NCBI GenBank assembly: GCA_051953655.1
Contig: JBQCIO010000036.1
Span: 1 to 33,111 of the forward strand
Direction of reading: 5' to 3'
DNA from: JBQCHF01 sp051953655
GTDB taxonomy: Bacteria > Actinomycetota > Actinomycetes > Motilibacterales > Motilibacteraceae
Length of the DNA stretch: 33,111 nt
Shown here: in pieces, positions 8,016-15,450 of the stretch
Layout of the letters: each line of letters begins with the position of its first letter
Numbering within the stretch: the stretch's first letter is position 1
Notes under the pieces: model-generated
Databases searched by the model: none
The model's input: only the letters and a program-made list of their open reading frames with translations
What the model was told of the DNA's origin: nothing
Position numbers and translations under genes: made by a program

Positions 8016-9443
8016 TCAGGTCAGGCCGGCGTCGAGCCGCAGCAGGTCGTCCTCGGACTCCCGGCGGACCAGCACCCGGCTCGCGCCGTCGCGGACAGCG
8101 ACGACCGGCGGACGCGGGACGTGGTTGTAGTTGCTGGCCATCGAGCGGCAGTAGGCGCCGGTGGCCGGCACCGCGATCAGGTCGCCGGGGGCGAGATCGC
8201 CGGGCAGGAACTCGTCGGGCACGACGATGTCGCCGCTCTCGCAGTGCTTGCCGACCACCCGGACCAGCGTGGGCTGCGCGGCGCTGGTGCGGGAGGCCAG
8301 GGCGCAGGAGTACTGCGCGTCGTAGAGAGCGGTGCGGATGTTGTCGCTCATGCCGCCGTCGACGGACACGGAGGTGCGCACGTGCCCGCCGGCCAGCTCC
8401 ACCGGCTGGACCGTGCCCACCTCGTAGAGGGTGAAGGCCGCCGGGCCGGCGATGGCCCGGCCGGGCTCGATCGCGATGCGGGGCAGGGCCAGGTCGCGGG
8501 TGGAGCACTCCCGCTCCACGATCGCGGCCAGACCCTTGGCGAGGACCGCCGGGTCGGCCGGGTCGTCCTGCGAGGTGTAGGCGATGCCGAAGCCGCCGCC
8601 GAGGTCGAGCTCGGGCAGCTCGACGCCGTGCTCGTCGCGGATGTCGGCGAGCAGACCGACCACCCGGCGCGCGGCCACCTCGAACCCGTCGGTGTCGAAG
8701 ATCTGCGAGCCGATGTGCGAGTGCAGGCCCAGGAGCTCCAGCGCGTCGAGCGCCAGGACCCGCCGCACGGCCTCGGCGGCCTGCCCGCCGGCCAGGGAGA
8801 ACCCGAACTTCTGGTCCTCGTGGGCGGTGGCGATGTACTCGTGCGTGTGGGCCTCGACGCCGACGGTGACGCGCACCAGCACCCGGGCGCGCAGGCCGCG
8901 CTCGTCGGCGAGGAAGGCGACCCGGGCGATCTCCTCGAACGAGTCGAGCACGATCCGGCCGACGCCCGCCTCGAGGGCCCGGACGATCTCGCCGGTGCTC
9001 TTGTTGTTGCCGTGGAGGGCGATCTGCTCGGCCGGGAAGCCGGCGGCCAGGGCCACCGCGAGCTCTCCCCCGGTGCACACGTCGAGGTTGAGCCCGTCGG
9101 CCTGCACCCAGCGCACGACGTCGGAGCAGACGAACGCCTTGGCCGCGTAGAAGACGTCGACGCCGGGGAACGCCGCGAAGGCGCCGGAGAAGGCGTCGCG
9201 GTAGGCGCGGGCGCGCGAGCGGAAGTCGTCCTCGTCCAGCACGTAGGCGGGGGTCCCGTGCTCGGCGGCGAGGTCGCGCACGTCGACGCCACCGGCCACC
9301 AGGGCGCCGTCGTCGCCCCGGTGCACGGTGCGCGGCCAGAGGACCGGAAGCAGCTCGTCCGGGTCCGGCGGGGCGGCGAGCCAGTGCGGGGCGGGCTGCG
9401 ACGCGTCGGCGTGCAGCGCGCCGGCCTCGTGGGCGCGGGCCAC
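8016..9443 (-). CDS. lysA: Diaminopimelate decarboxylase
   Basis: LysA decarboxylates meso-diaminopimelate to L-lysine, the last step of lysine synthesis. The 475-residue product has the PLP lysine K102 in VFYAAKAF. It also has HSHIGSQI (241-248), the glycine loop LGGGFGIAYT and EPGRAIAG. The substrate-site motif KHCESGDIV includes C401, donated across the dimer. SMASNYNHVPRP marks the C-terminal end. The start is the GTG at 9443, whose first base is also the last base of the argS stop codon TAG, so translation is probably coupled. GGAG lies 9 bases upstream. The frame stays open further upstream, but that part is antisense-like sequence of argS. Confidence 0.97.
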   Translation of the reverse strand: MARAHEAGALHADASQPAPHWLAAPPDPDELLPVLWPRTVHRGDDGALVAGGVDVRDLAAEHGTPAYVLDEDDFRSRARAYRDAFSGAFAAFPGVDVFYAAKAFVCSDVVRWVQADGLNLDVCTGGELAVALAAGFPAEQIALHGNNKSTGEIVRALEAGVGRIVLDSFEEIARVAFLADERGLRARVLVRVTVGVEAHTHEYIATAHEDQKFGFSLAGGQAAEAVRRVLALDALELLGLHSHIGSQIFDTDGFEVAARRVVGLLADIRDEHGVELPELDLGGGFGIAYTSQDDPADPAVLAKGLAAIVERECSTRDLALPRIAIEPGRAIAGPAAFTLYEVGTVQPVELAGGHVRTSVSVDGGMSDNIRTALYDAQYSCALASRTSAAQPTLVRVVGKHCESGDIVVPDEFLPGDLAPGDLIAVPATGAYCRSMASNYNHVPRPPVVAVRDGASRVLVRRESEDDLLRLDAGLT

Positions 9444-11104
9444 TACATGCGCTCCGGAGCGGAGACGCCGAGCAGGTCCAGGCCGTTCGCGATGACCGTC
9501 CGGGCGGCGTCGTTGAGCCAGAGCCGGGCGCGGGTGAGGTCGGTGACCTCCTCGTCGCCGCGCGGCAGGATGCGGCAGGCGTCGTAGAAGCGGTGGTAGA
9601 GGCCGGCGAGCTCCTCGAGGTAGCGGGCCACCCGGTGCGGCTCGCGCAGCTCGGCGGCGGTGGCGACCACCCGCGGGAACTCGGCCAGGGCGTTCAGCAG
9701 GGCGCCCTCGCGCTCGTGCTCGAGAAGCTCGGGGCGGAAGTCGGCGGCCTCGCCGCGGGTGACGCCCATCTCGGCCGCGTTGCGGGAGACCGAGGCCGTG
9801 CGCGCCGCGACGTACTGCACGTAGAAGACCGGGTTGTCGTTGGTCTGCCGGGTGATGACCTCGATGTCGAGGGTGAGCGGGGAGTCGGTCGGGTAGCGGC
9901 ACAGCGAGTAGCGCACCGCGTCCACACCGGCCATCTCCACGAAGTCCTCGAGCGTGACGATGTTGCCGGCCCGCTTGGACAGCCGGACCTCCTCACCGCC
10001 CTTGAGGATCTTCACCAGCTGCCCGATGAGCACCTCGATGTTGTGCTCGGGGTCGTCGCCCGCGCAGGCGGCGATCGCCTTGAGCCGGCCGACGTAGCCG
10101 TGGTGGTCCGCGCCGAGCAGGTAGATGTTGACGTCGAAGCCACGGGCGCGCTTGTCGACGTAGTAGGCGGTGTCCGACGCGTAGTAGGTGAGCTCGCCGT
10201 CGGCCTTGACCAGCACCCGGTCCTTGTCGTCTCCGAAGTCGGTGGTGCGCAGCCAGACCGCGCCGTCCTGCTCGTACATGTGGCCCTGCTCGCGCAGCCG
10301 CTCGAAGCCGCGGTCCACCGCACCGGACTCGTGCAGGGTGCGCTCGGAGTACCAGACGTCGAAGTGGGTGCGGAAGGAGTCGAGCACCGCCTGCTGCTGG
10401 GCGAGCTGGCGGCGGTAGCCCTCCTCCCGGAAGGCGACCAGCTGCTCCTCCCGGGGCAGGTCGAGGATCTCGCGCTTGTCCCCCACGATCTCGCGGGCGA
10501 GGTCCGCGACGTACTCGCCGTGGTAGCCGTCCTCGGGCGTCGGCTCGCCGTGCGCGGCCGCCATGATCGAGGCGCCGAACCGGTCCATCTGCACGCCGCG
10601 GTCGTTGATGTAGAACTCGCGGGTGACCGTGGCGCCCGCGGCGTCCAGGACACGGGCCAGGGCGTCGCCGACAGCGGCCCAGCGGGTGTGGCCCAGATGC
10701 AGCGGACCGGTGGGGTTGGCCGAGATGAACTCGAGGTCCACCGCCTGGCCGTGCAGGGCGTCGCCGCGGCCGTAGGCACTGCCGGCCTGCACGATGGCCC
10801 GCGCCAGCTCGCCGGCGGCACCCGCCTCCAGGCGGACGTTGAGGAAGCCGGGGCCGGCCACCTCGACGGCGGAGATCCCGGCGTGCTCGCGCAGCCGCGC
10901 GGCGAGCAGCTCGGCCACCTCGCGCGGCGGGCGACCGGCCGGCTTGGCCAGCTGCAGCGCCACGTTGGTGGCCCAGTCGCCGTGCTCCTTGGACTTGGGT
11001 CGCTCGACGCGCACCTCCGCCGGCAGCGCGACCTGCAGCTCGCCGGCCTCGACGGCGGCGCGCAGGGACTCGAGAACGGCCTCGGAGAGCTCGGCGGGGG
11101 TCAC
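9443..11104 (-). CDS. argS: Arginyl-tRNA synthetase
   Basis: ArgRS charges tRNA-Arg with arginine. The 553-residue class I synthetase has the N-terminal additional domain (HGDWATNVALQLA) and the HIGH-type motif HLGH at 136-139 within NPTGPLHLGHTRW. It has a degenerate KMSKS loop, LSKR, at 375-378 and a C-terminal DALR anticodon-binding domain (NPVFYVQYVAAR onward). The start is GTG at 11104. No Shine-Dalgarno sequence is visible. TACCCT lies exactly 6 bases before the GTG, so the mRNA is probably leaderless. lysA follows with a one-base overlap. A tRNA-Arg gene lies about 0.6 kb away on the other strand. Confidence 0.97.
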   Translation of the reverse strand: MTPAELSEAVLESLRAAVEAGELQVALPAEVRVERPKSKEHGDWATNVALQLAKPAGRPPREVAELLAARLREHAGISAVEVAGPGFLNVRLEAGAAGELARAIVQAGSAYGRGDALHGQAVDLEFISANPTGPLHLGHTRWAAVGDALARVLDAAGATVTREFYINDRGVQMDRFGASIMAAAHGEPTPEDGYHGEYVADLAREIVGDKREILDLPREEQLVAFREEGYRRQLAQQQAVLDSFRTHFDVWYSERTLHESGAVDRGFERLREQGHMYEQDGAVWLRTTDFGDDKDRVLVKADGELTYYASDTAYYVDKRARGFDVNIYLLGADHHGYVGRLKAIAACAGDDPEHNIEVLIGQLVKILKGGEEVRLSKRAGNIVTLEDFVEMAGVDAVRYSLCRYPTDSPLTLDIEVITRQTNDNPVFYVQYVAARTASVSRNAAEMGVTRGEAADFRPELLEHEREGALLNALAEFPRVVATAAELREPHRVARYLEELAGLYHRFYDACRILPRGDEEVTDLTRARLWLNDAARTVIANGLDLLGVSAPERM

Positions 11105-11110
11105 CGCGCC

Positions 11111-11116
11111 AGGGTA
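11111..11116 (-). promoter_or_regulatory. -10 element of leaderless argS
   Basis: TACCCT on the minus strand is followed by 6 bases and then the GTG start, which places the predicted transcription start on the first base of the codon. No clear -35 element is visible. Confidence 0.65.
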
Positions 11117-11197
11117 CCGAGGGGCCGCCTCCCACCGGCGCGCCTGGTCGAGGGGTGGACGGGGGCCTGCCCGCCTCCTGGGGGCTCCCCGTGGGGC

Positions 11198-11644
11198 TCA
11201 GCTCAGCGTGCCCCCGAGGCGCCCCGGAGGCAGCAGCGAGGCCACCAGCGCGACGAGCCGGTCGGGGTCGAACGGCTTGGTGAGGTAGCCGTCCACCCCG
11301 GCCCGCTCGGCCCGCTGGAAGTCCGCCGCCTGGGAGGCGGAAGTGACCATGACGACCTTGAGGTGCTGCGTGCGGGGGTCGCGCTTGATCCGTTCCGCGG
11401 TGGCGAACCCGTCGAGCCGCGGCATCACGACGTCGAGCGTCACGACGTCCGGCGCGGCCTGCACGGCCAGCTCGAAGGCGTGCTCGCCGTCGGAGGCGGT
11501 GATCACCTCGTAGCCCTCGAGCTCGAGGTTCACCTGGATCAGCCGGCGGATGTTGGGGCTGTCGTCGACGACCAGGACCCGCGGCCGCACGGGCTCGTCG
11601 GCCATGGGCACGTCGCCCTCAGCGTCCTGCACGCCGTTCTGCAC
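11198..11644 (-). CDS. Single-domain response regulator (CheY-like)
   Basis: The 148-residue product is a stand-alone receiver domain. The acidic pair D27-D28 is in VLVVDDSPN, the phospho-acceptor is D71 in VTLDVVMPRLDG, the switch Thr is T101 in VVMVTSAS, and the conserved Lys is K123 in YLTKPFD. There is no output domain, so it must act by protein contact or as a phosphorelay step. No histidine kinase is nearby, and the partner is unknown. The GTG start at 11644 is supported by TAGCCT exactly 6 bases upstream, which suggests a leaderless mRNA. A downstream ATG at 11605 (MADEPVRPRV) is an alternative. It is divergent from the tRNA-Arg gene and upstream of argS. Confidence 0.93.
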   Translation of the reverse strand: MQNGVQDAEGDVPMADEPVRPRVLVVDDSPNIRRLIQVNLELEGYEVITASDGEHAFELAVQAAPDVVTLDVVMPRLDGFATAERIKRDPRTQHLKVVMVTSASQAADFQRAERAGVDGYLTKPFDPDRLVALVASLLPPGRLGGTLS

Positions 11645-11650
11645 GCGCCG

Positions 11651-11656
11651 AGGCTA
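11651..11656 (-). promoter_or_regulatory. -10 element of leaderless response regulator
   Basis: TAGCCT on the minus strand, then 6 bases, then GTG. This matches the spacing seen at argS and other genes here. No usable ribosome-binding site is present. Confidence 0.65.
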
Positions 11657-11696
11657 CCCAGGCGAGCGCCGCGCCACAGGCACTCCTTCGGGCTGG

Positions 11697-11702
11697 TAAT
11701 CT
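11697..11702 (+). promoter_or_regulatory. -10 element of tRNA-Arg
   Basis: TAATCT lies 14 bases before the mature 5' end of the tRNA. The predicted transcript start is about 11709. The -35 region is not recognisable. Confidence 0.55.
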
Positions 11703-11716
11703 CTGCTCCGCCCAGA

Positions 11717-11791
11717 GCCCCCGTAGCTCAGGGGATAGAGCATCGGCCTCCGGAGCCGTGTGCGCAGGTTCGAATCCTGCCGGGGGCACCA
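11717..11791 (+). tRNA. tRNA-Arg (anticodon CCG)
   Basis: The sequence folds as a cloverleaf. The acceptor arm pairs GCCCCCG (11717-11723) with CGGGGGC (11781-11787). The D stem is GCTC/GAGC and the anticodon loop CTCCGGA (11748-11754) carries anticodon CCG at 11750-11752. The T arm is GCAGG-TTCGAAT-CCTGC. Discriminator A is at 11788 and CCA is encoded at 11789-11791. It reads CGG arginine codons, abundant in this genome. The outermost anticodon-stem pair is U-U. The genes beyond its 3' end look accessory, and tRNA 3' ends are common integration sites. Confidence 0.97.
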
Positions 11792-11832
11792 GCACGGACA
11801 TCGGGTTTCGCCGCTCGCGAGCCCGCCCCACG

Positions 11833-12213
11833 TCACAGTCCGTCGAGGACGCCCAGGCCAAGATTGTCTAGCGGCCTCGGCTCGTACCCGGTGCGCAACT
11901 CGCGCAGCCGCGCCGGCGTAGCCACGACGACGTCCCGACCGCCGACCACTCCCACGGCGCGCTCCGCTGCCGGGTGGACGAAGGCCTCGTCCCCGAAGCC
12001 CTGCTGGATCCCGTCGCCGTTCGCCTGGATCGTCCTGGGATGGACGGCGACCCGGCCGGCCGTCGAGACGAGCTGGACGTGGACAGCTCTCCAGTCCTCG
12101 GTGGCTTCGTAGCCCCGGCTCTGGAGCCAGGAGAGCAGGCGCGGCACGGCGACGGTGTCGATGAAGGGGTCAAGGTCCTGGTGCGGCCGGGTCTCCTCCC
12201 GCGAGAGCGACAA
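11833..12213 (-). pseudogene. Truncated nucleotidyltransferase (aminoglycoside/lincosamide type)
   Basis: The translation resembles the aminoglycoside-2''-adenylyltransferase / lincosamide nucleotidyltransferase family. It shows EETRPHQDLDPF with the DxD metal ligands, a VAVHPRTI segment and a C-terminal GYEPRP. Family members start about 25-30 residues earlier with a glycine-rich segment of the form VWVDGGWGVDALLG. That segment is absent: upstream in the same frame the sequence reads YSFQHLS and then meets a TAG. The only available start is a TTG at 12213 with no proper site. The break lies beside the promoter of the divergent padR gene, so a rearrangement probably removed the 5' end. Activity is unlikely, and a functional short domain cannot be excluded. 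Confidence 0.6.
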
Positions 12214-12252
12214 ATGCTGGAACGAGTACTAGGCGACGCCAACTACCGGGGC

Positions 12253-12258
12253 TACTAT
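12253..12258 (+). promoter_or_regulatory. -10 element of leaderless padR-like gene
   Basis: TACTAT is followed by 7 bases and then ATG at 12266. It overlaps a possible upstream ATG at 12257, which this promoter position argues against. Confidence 0.65.
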
Positions 12259-12265
12259 GCGTCGC

Positions 12266-12640
12266 ATGGGAGCGGGGGCCGGTCGCCAGTCGCAGCTGCT
12301 GCGCGGCACCCTCGACATGTGCCTGCTGGCGCTCATAGGGCAGCGGCCGAGCCACGCCTACGAGGTGACAGCACGCCTGCGCGCCGCTGGCTTCGAGGAC
12401 GTCAGCTACGGCACGGTCTACCCGTTGGTCACCCGCCTGCGAGGCCAAGGACTCGTACGCGAGCAGGTGGAGGACAGCGCGACGGGCCCTCCTCGGAAGG
12501 TCTTCCACCTGACGACGAAAGGTCGTTCCGCCCTGGACGACTGGGTCTCTCAGTGGGATGCGACGCAGCGGCGCGTTCAGGCCGTTCTGCAGGGAGCAGG
12601 TGCCCTCACGGGGCTCGACGCAAGGGGGAAGACGTCATGA
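12266..12640 (+). CDS. PadR-family transcriptional regulator
   Basis: This 124-residue protein has the PadR winged-helix pattern. LLRGTLDMCLLALIGQRPSH is followed by YEVTARLRAAGFEDVSYGTVYPLVTRLRGQGLV and a wing PPRKVFHLTTKGR. PadR proteins are small dimeric repressors, often of membrane transporters, and usually control the gene next to them. It overlaps the following membrane-protein gene by four bases (ATGA at 12637-12640), so the two are coupled. ATG at 12266 is chosen because TACTAT sits 7 bases upstream and no Shine-Dalgarno sequence is present. It is divergent from a truncated nucleotidyltransferase. The ligand is unknown. Confidence 0.92.
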   Translation: MGAGAGRQSQLLRGTLDMCLLALIGQRPSHAYEVTARLRAAGFEDVSYGTVYPLVTRLRGQGLVREQVEDSATGPPRKVFHLTTKGRSALDDWVSQWDATQRRVQAVLQGAGALTGLDARGKTS

Positions 12641-13281
12641 AGGATGCCGCTGTCGAGACCATGCTGGACGAGCTGGACGAGGTGTGGCGCAGGCGCGGTC
12701 TGTCGGTCGGCCAGCGTGATGAGCTGCGAAGGGACGTAGCCGTCGAGCTCGAGGCGGCCGCAGCGGACGGCGTGGACCCACGAGCCCTGTTGGGGCCGGA
12801 CGTCGCGGTGTTCGCTGCGGACCTCGCCGAGGCTCGTGGATGCCACGCGCCTCGGCCAGAGCGCTGGCGGATCCTCATCGGCTGCCTGCTGGGCACCACC
12901 ACAGGTGTCGCTGCCTGCATGGTCGCCACTCCCTTCGTGGCCCGATACCTCACATCGCGTGTCCAGCTGCAGCACCACTACCCGGTACTGGGGCCGTTCC
13001 TGGCGTTCTGCGGCGTCGCGCTCGTCGCTGTGCTGTCCTGCGCGGCCGGTGTGGCCGCGCTCCTGCGTGGCCAACCCGCGATGCGGAACACTCTTCGGCG
13101 GGTCATCCCTGGCTACCTGGCTGTCGGTCTCTTCACGGCCGGCGCGGCGGTGGCAGCTGCCTTCCCCACGCATGAGGGTGGGCAGCTCGCCCTGGCAGCT
13201 GGTGCCGTGCTGCTGGTGGTCGTTCTGCCCACGGCCTTGACCGTCCGCATCAGAGGGAGTGCGTTGCGGCAGCTGCGGTGA
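12637..13281 (+). CDS. Membrane protein coupled to PadR regulator (HAAS-like N-terminus)
   Basis: The 214-residue product has a soluble N-terminal part of about 75 residues (LDELDEVWRRRGLSVGQRDE, then a helix rich in Glu and Ala). This resembles the HAAS domain often found beside PadR regulators. It is followed by about four hydrophobic segments. These are roughly ILIGCLLGTTTGVAACMVAT, LAFCGVALVAVLSCAAGVAA, YLAVGLFTAGAAVAAAF and LALAAGAVLLVVVLPTAL. In known PadR-HAAS pairs the membrane protein is thought to sense envelope state or regulate the partner. Here the role is unknown. Start ATG overlaps the padR stop. A hairpin 52 bases past the stop probably ends the operon. Confidence 0.8.
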   Translation: MKDAAVETMLDELDEVWRRRGLSVGQRDELRRDVAVELEAAAADGVDPRALLGPDVAVFAADLAEARGCHAPRPERWRILIGCLLGTTTGVAACMVATPFVARYLTSRVQLQHHYPVLGPFLAFCGVALVAVLSCAAGVAALLRGQPAMRNTLRRVIPGYLAVGLFTAGAAVAAAFPTHEGGQLALAAGAVLLVVVLPTALTVRIRGSALRQLR

Positions 13282-13333
13282 ACGACCGATCTCCGCACAG
13301 AGGGCCACGCAAGTCGCGGATGTGTTTCATCGC

Positions 13334-13366
13334 ATGATGGCGACCCTGCGTCGGGTCGGCCATCAT
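13334..13366 (+). terminator. Hairpin after the padR operon
   Basis: The arms ATGATGGCGACCC (13334-13346) and GGGTCGGCCATCAT (13353-13366) pair over 13 bp with one bulged base, around a 6-base loop. It sits 52 bases past the membrane-protein stop. No T-run follows. The remaining 190 bases before the HNH gene contain only its promoter. Confidence 0.6.
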
Positions 13367-13543
13367 CGGGGCCGACCAGTGCGGGGTGGGGTGCTGGCAC
13401 GATGCTCGGCTGCGACGCGGTTTCCGTCGGACATCCGCAGCCTGCTCCGATGGGTCGTAGGACCCTCAGATTCATTGCCTGGTCTTGACCCTTCTCGTGC
13501 TGGTTCTCGTTGCTCAGCAACCGGAACTGTCGGTGCCGGTCTC

Positions 13544-13549
13544 TAGCGT
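13544..13549 (+). promoter_or_regulatory. -10 element of leaderless DUF222/HNH gene
   Basis: TAGCGT is followed by 7 bases and then ATG at 13557. No Shine-Dalgarno sequence lies between. Confidence 0.6.
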
Positions 13550-13556
13550 GGGTTCC

Positions 13557-15428
13557 ATGACGGACACGTTCGGGGTGCTGGCCGGTAGCGGGGTGATGGT
13601 CCGTGCCGAGGTGCTCGGGGTGCGGCGTCGCTCGGTGTTCGCGGACAAGGTCGGTCGGGTGGGGTGGCAGTTCCGGGAGCTGCTCGGCTCGGCGCCGGCG
13701 GACTTCTCCACCGTGGACCGGTCCGACCCGTGGTGGCGGCAGGTGCTCGATCCGCGGGTCGGCGCGGCGCTGGTCGCGGAGGGGATCCTGGCCGGGGACC
13801 TGCCGCCCGAGCAGGAGGCGGCGCGGCGCGGACGGGCCGAACGCCGGGCGGAGAACGGCGAACCGCCGCTGGTCGAGCAGGACCCACCCGAGCCGTTCGC
13901 GCGCCGCATCCTGCGCGGCGTCATCGCGCAGCCGGACCCGCTCGGGGTCGCCCGGATGGCCATGCTCGACACGCAGGAGCTCGCCTCCTACGACCGGGTG
14001 CTGCTGGTCAAGGCGTGGGACGCCGCCCTGGCGTGGCTGCACGCCCAGCGCCTGGACGCGGCGGCGCTGGTCGCCGGCGAGCCGACCGTGGACGCCAGCG
14101 GCAGCTACGAGATCGGCACCGAAGAGGTCCGCCTCGCCCTCACGCTGACCCGCCGCGAGGCCGACGCCCTGGTCGACCTCGCCCGGGCCCTGAACTCCCG
14201 CCTCCCAGTCACGAAGGCGGCGCTGGAACGCGGGGCGATCAGCGTCGAGCACGCCCGGATCGTGTTCCGCGGCACCGAGCAGTGCACCGACACCGAGTGC
14301 GGCCTCATCGAGGCCGGACTCGCGCGCTCCGGCGCGCTGCCCGCGCGCGGTAAGCGCACCGACCGCACCACCGCCTCCCTGCGCGACTCCGTCCGCCGGC
14401 AGGTGCTGCGGGTGCGCGGGCCCGAACCGGACGAGGATCGCGCCCGGGCCGCCGGCCGCCGCCACGTGCGCGTCGACGACGCCGGCGACGGGATGACCGA
14501 CGTCGTCATCAACACCCCCGCCGTCGGCGGGCAGACCATCTGGCTCGCGATCGACGCCCGGGCCCGCGCGATGCGCGAGCACGCCAAACGACAGGGCCTC
14601 GATGACCAGCGGGGCATCGCCGCCTGGCGCGCCGACGCCGCCGTCGACCTCGCGTCGGCCTACCTCAACGGCGGCGCCCAAGCCATCACCCAGCTCGGCG
14701 CGGAAGACGCAACCGCCCTGGCCGACAAGCCCGCAGTAACCAACCCGCTGCTGCCGGCCGTGCCCGAAGGTCAGGAACCCCTGCCCGGCCTGGCCGCCGT
14801 CCAGGACGTCCTCGCCGCCGCACCCCAGGTGCCCGTCCCATGGACCGGAGCACCCACCGCCCACGGCCGCGCCGTCCTACCCGTCGTCGTCATCCCCGCC
14901 GAGGCCCTGTTCGCCACCGACGGGCAGAACGCCTCCGAGCCCGGCCTGCTGCGCGGGCACGGCCCCGTCCCCGCCGACGTCGCCCGAGACCTCGTCCTGG
15001 CCGAGAAACGCTGGCGCATCGCCCTGGTCGACAAGCACCACCAGCTGCTCGCCGTCGACACCTACGAACCCACCCAAGCCATCCGCGACTGGGCCATGAC
15101 CAAGCACGAACGCTGCTCCACCCAAGGCTGCGGCAACCCCGCCATCCGATGCGACCTCGACCACGAGAAAGCCCACGCCGACGGCGGACCGACCGCGGCG
15201 ACGAACCTCCCGCCCCGCTGCCGCTTCTGCCACATCTTGAAGACCATGGGCGTCACCAGCATCGACACCGAGCACGACGAGCACGGCGAGACGCGGCGCG
15301 TCCTGCGCATGCCCTCCGGACACACCTACCCCCTGGCCGACCCACCCCTCACCGAGCACGAGACCGTCGACGGCGAGGCCGGCAGCAGCTGGGGCAGTGC
15401 GGGACAGGACGAGACCGCTCCGTTCTGA
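13557..15428 (+). CDS. DUF222 domain / HNH endonuclease-like protein (13E12 type)
   Basis: The 623-residue product has the architecture of the actinobacterial 13E12-repeat family. A long helical DUF222 region (about 90-330, with EVRLALTLTRREADALVDLA) is followed by a variable middle and a C-terminal HNH domain at about 520-562. The HNH part has paired cysteines C520 and C525, then CDLDHEKAHADGG with H536, the Asn N550, and C555/C558 followed by H559 and K562. Most members read HHxLK at the end; here it is CHILK, so the first of the two histidines is Cys. These multicopy genes are often tied to mobile DNA, and their real function is not established. ATG at 13557 is supported by a leaderless promoter pattern. 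It is convergent with the next gene (22-bp gap). Confidence 0.9.
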   Translation: MTDTFGVLAGSGVMVRAEVLGVRRRSVFADKVGRVGWQFRELLGSAPADFSTVDRSDPWWRQVLDPRVGAALVAEGILAGDLPPEQEAARRGRAERRAENGEPPLVEQDPPEPFARRILRGVIAQPDPLGVARMAMLDTQELASYDRVLLVKAWDAALAWLHAQRLDAAALVAGEPTVDASGSYEIGTEEVRLALTLTRREADALVDLARALNSRLPVTKAALERGAISVEHARIVFRGTEQCTDTECGLIEAGLARSGALPARGKRTDRTTASLRDSVRRQVLRVRGPEPDEDRARAAGRRHVRVDDAGDGMTDVVINTPAVGGQTIWLAIDARARAMREHAKRQGLDDQRGIAAWRADAAVDLASAYLNGGAQAITQLGAEDATALADKPAVTNPLLPAVPEGQEPLPGLAAVQDVLAAAPQVPVPWTGAPTAHGRAVLPVVVIPAEALFATDGQNASEPGLLRGHGPVPADVARDLVLAEKRWRIALVDKHHQLLAVDTYEPTQAIRDWAMTKHERCSTQGCGNPAIRCDLDHEKAHADGGPTAATNLPPRCRFCHILKTMGVTSIDTEHDEHGETRRVLRMPSGHTYPLADPPLTEHETVDGEAGSSWGSAGQDETAPF

Positions 15429-15450
15429 TCGCTGGCCCAGCCGTCCTTTC

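Noticed and set aside
7986..8022. Direct repeats GCTGTCGACCAG and GCTGTCGATCAG after lysA
   Set aside because: The spacing is irregular, no palindrome or partner is present, and one copy lies partly in coding sequence; probably chance.
9444..9902. N-terminal extension of LysA
   Set aside because: It is an out-of-frame reading of argS; the GTG at 9443 is coupled to the argS stop.
11765..11791. attB/attR repeat of the tRNA-Arg 3' end
   Set aside because: I found no second copy elsewhere in the window, so no integration boundary can be claimed.
11619..11861. Small minus-strand open frames across the tRNA
   Set aside because: They read through the tRNA-Arg gene and have no protein features.
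13259..13546. 95-residue plus-strand frame between the padR operon and the HNH gene
   Set aside because: It crosses a terminator hairpin, has no recognisable domain and no proper start site.
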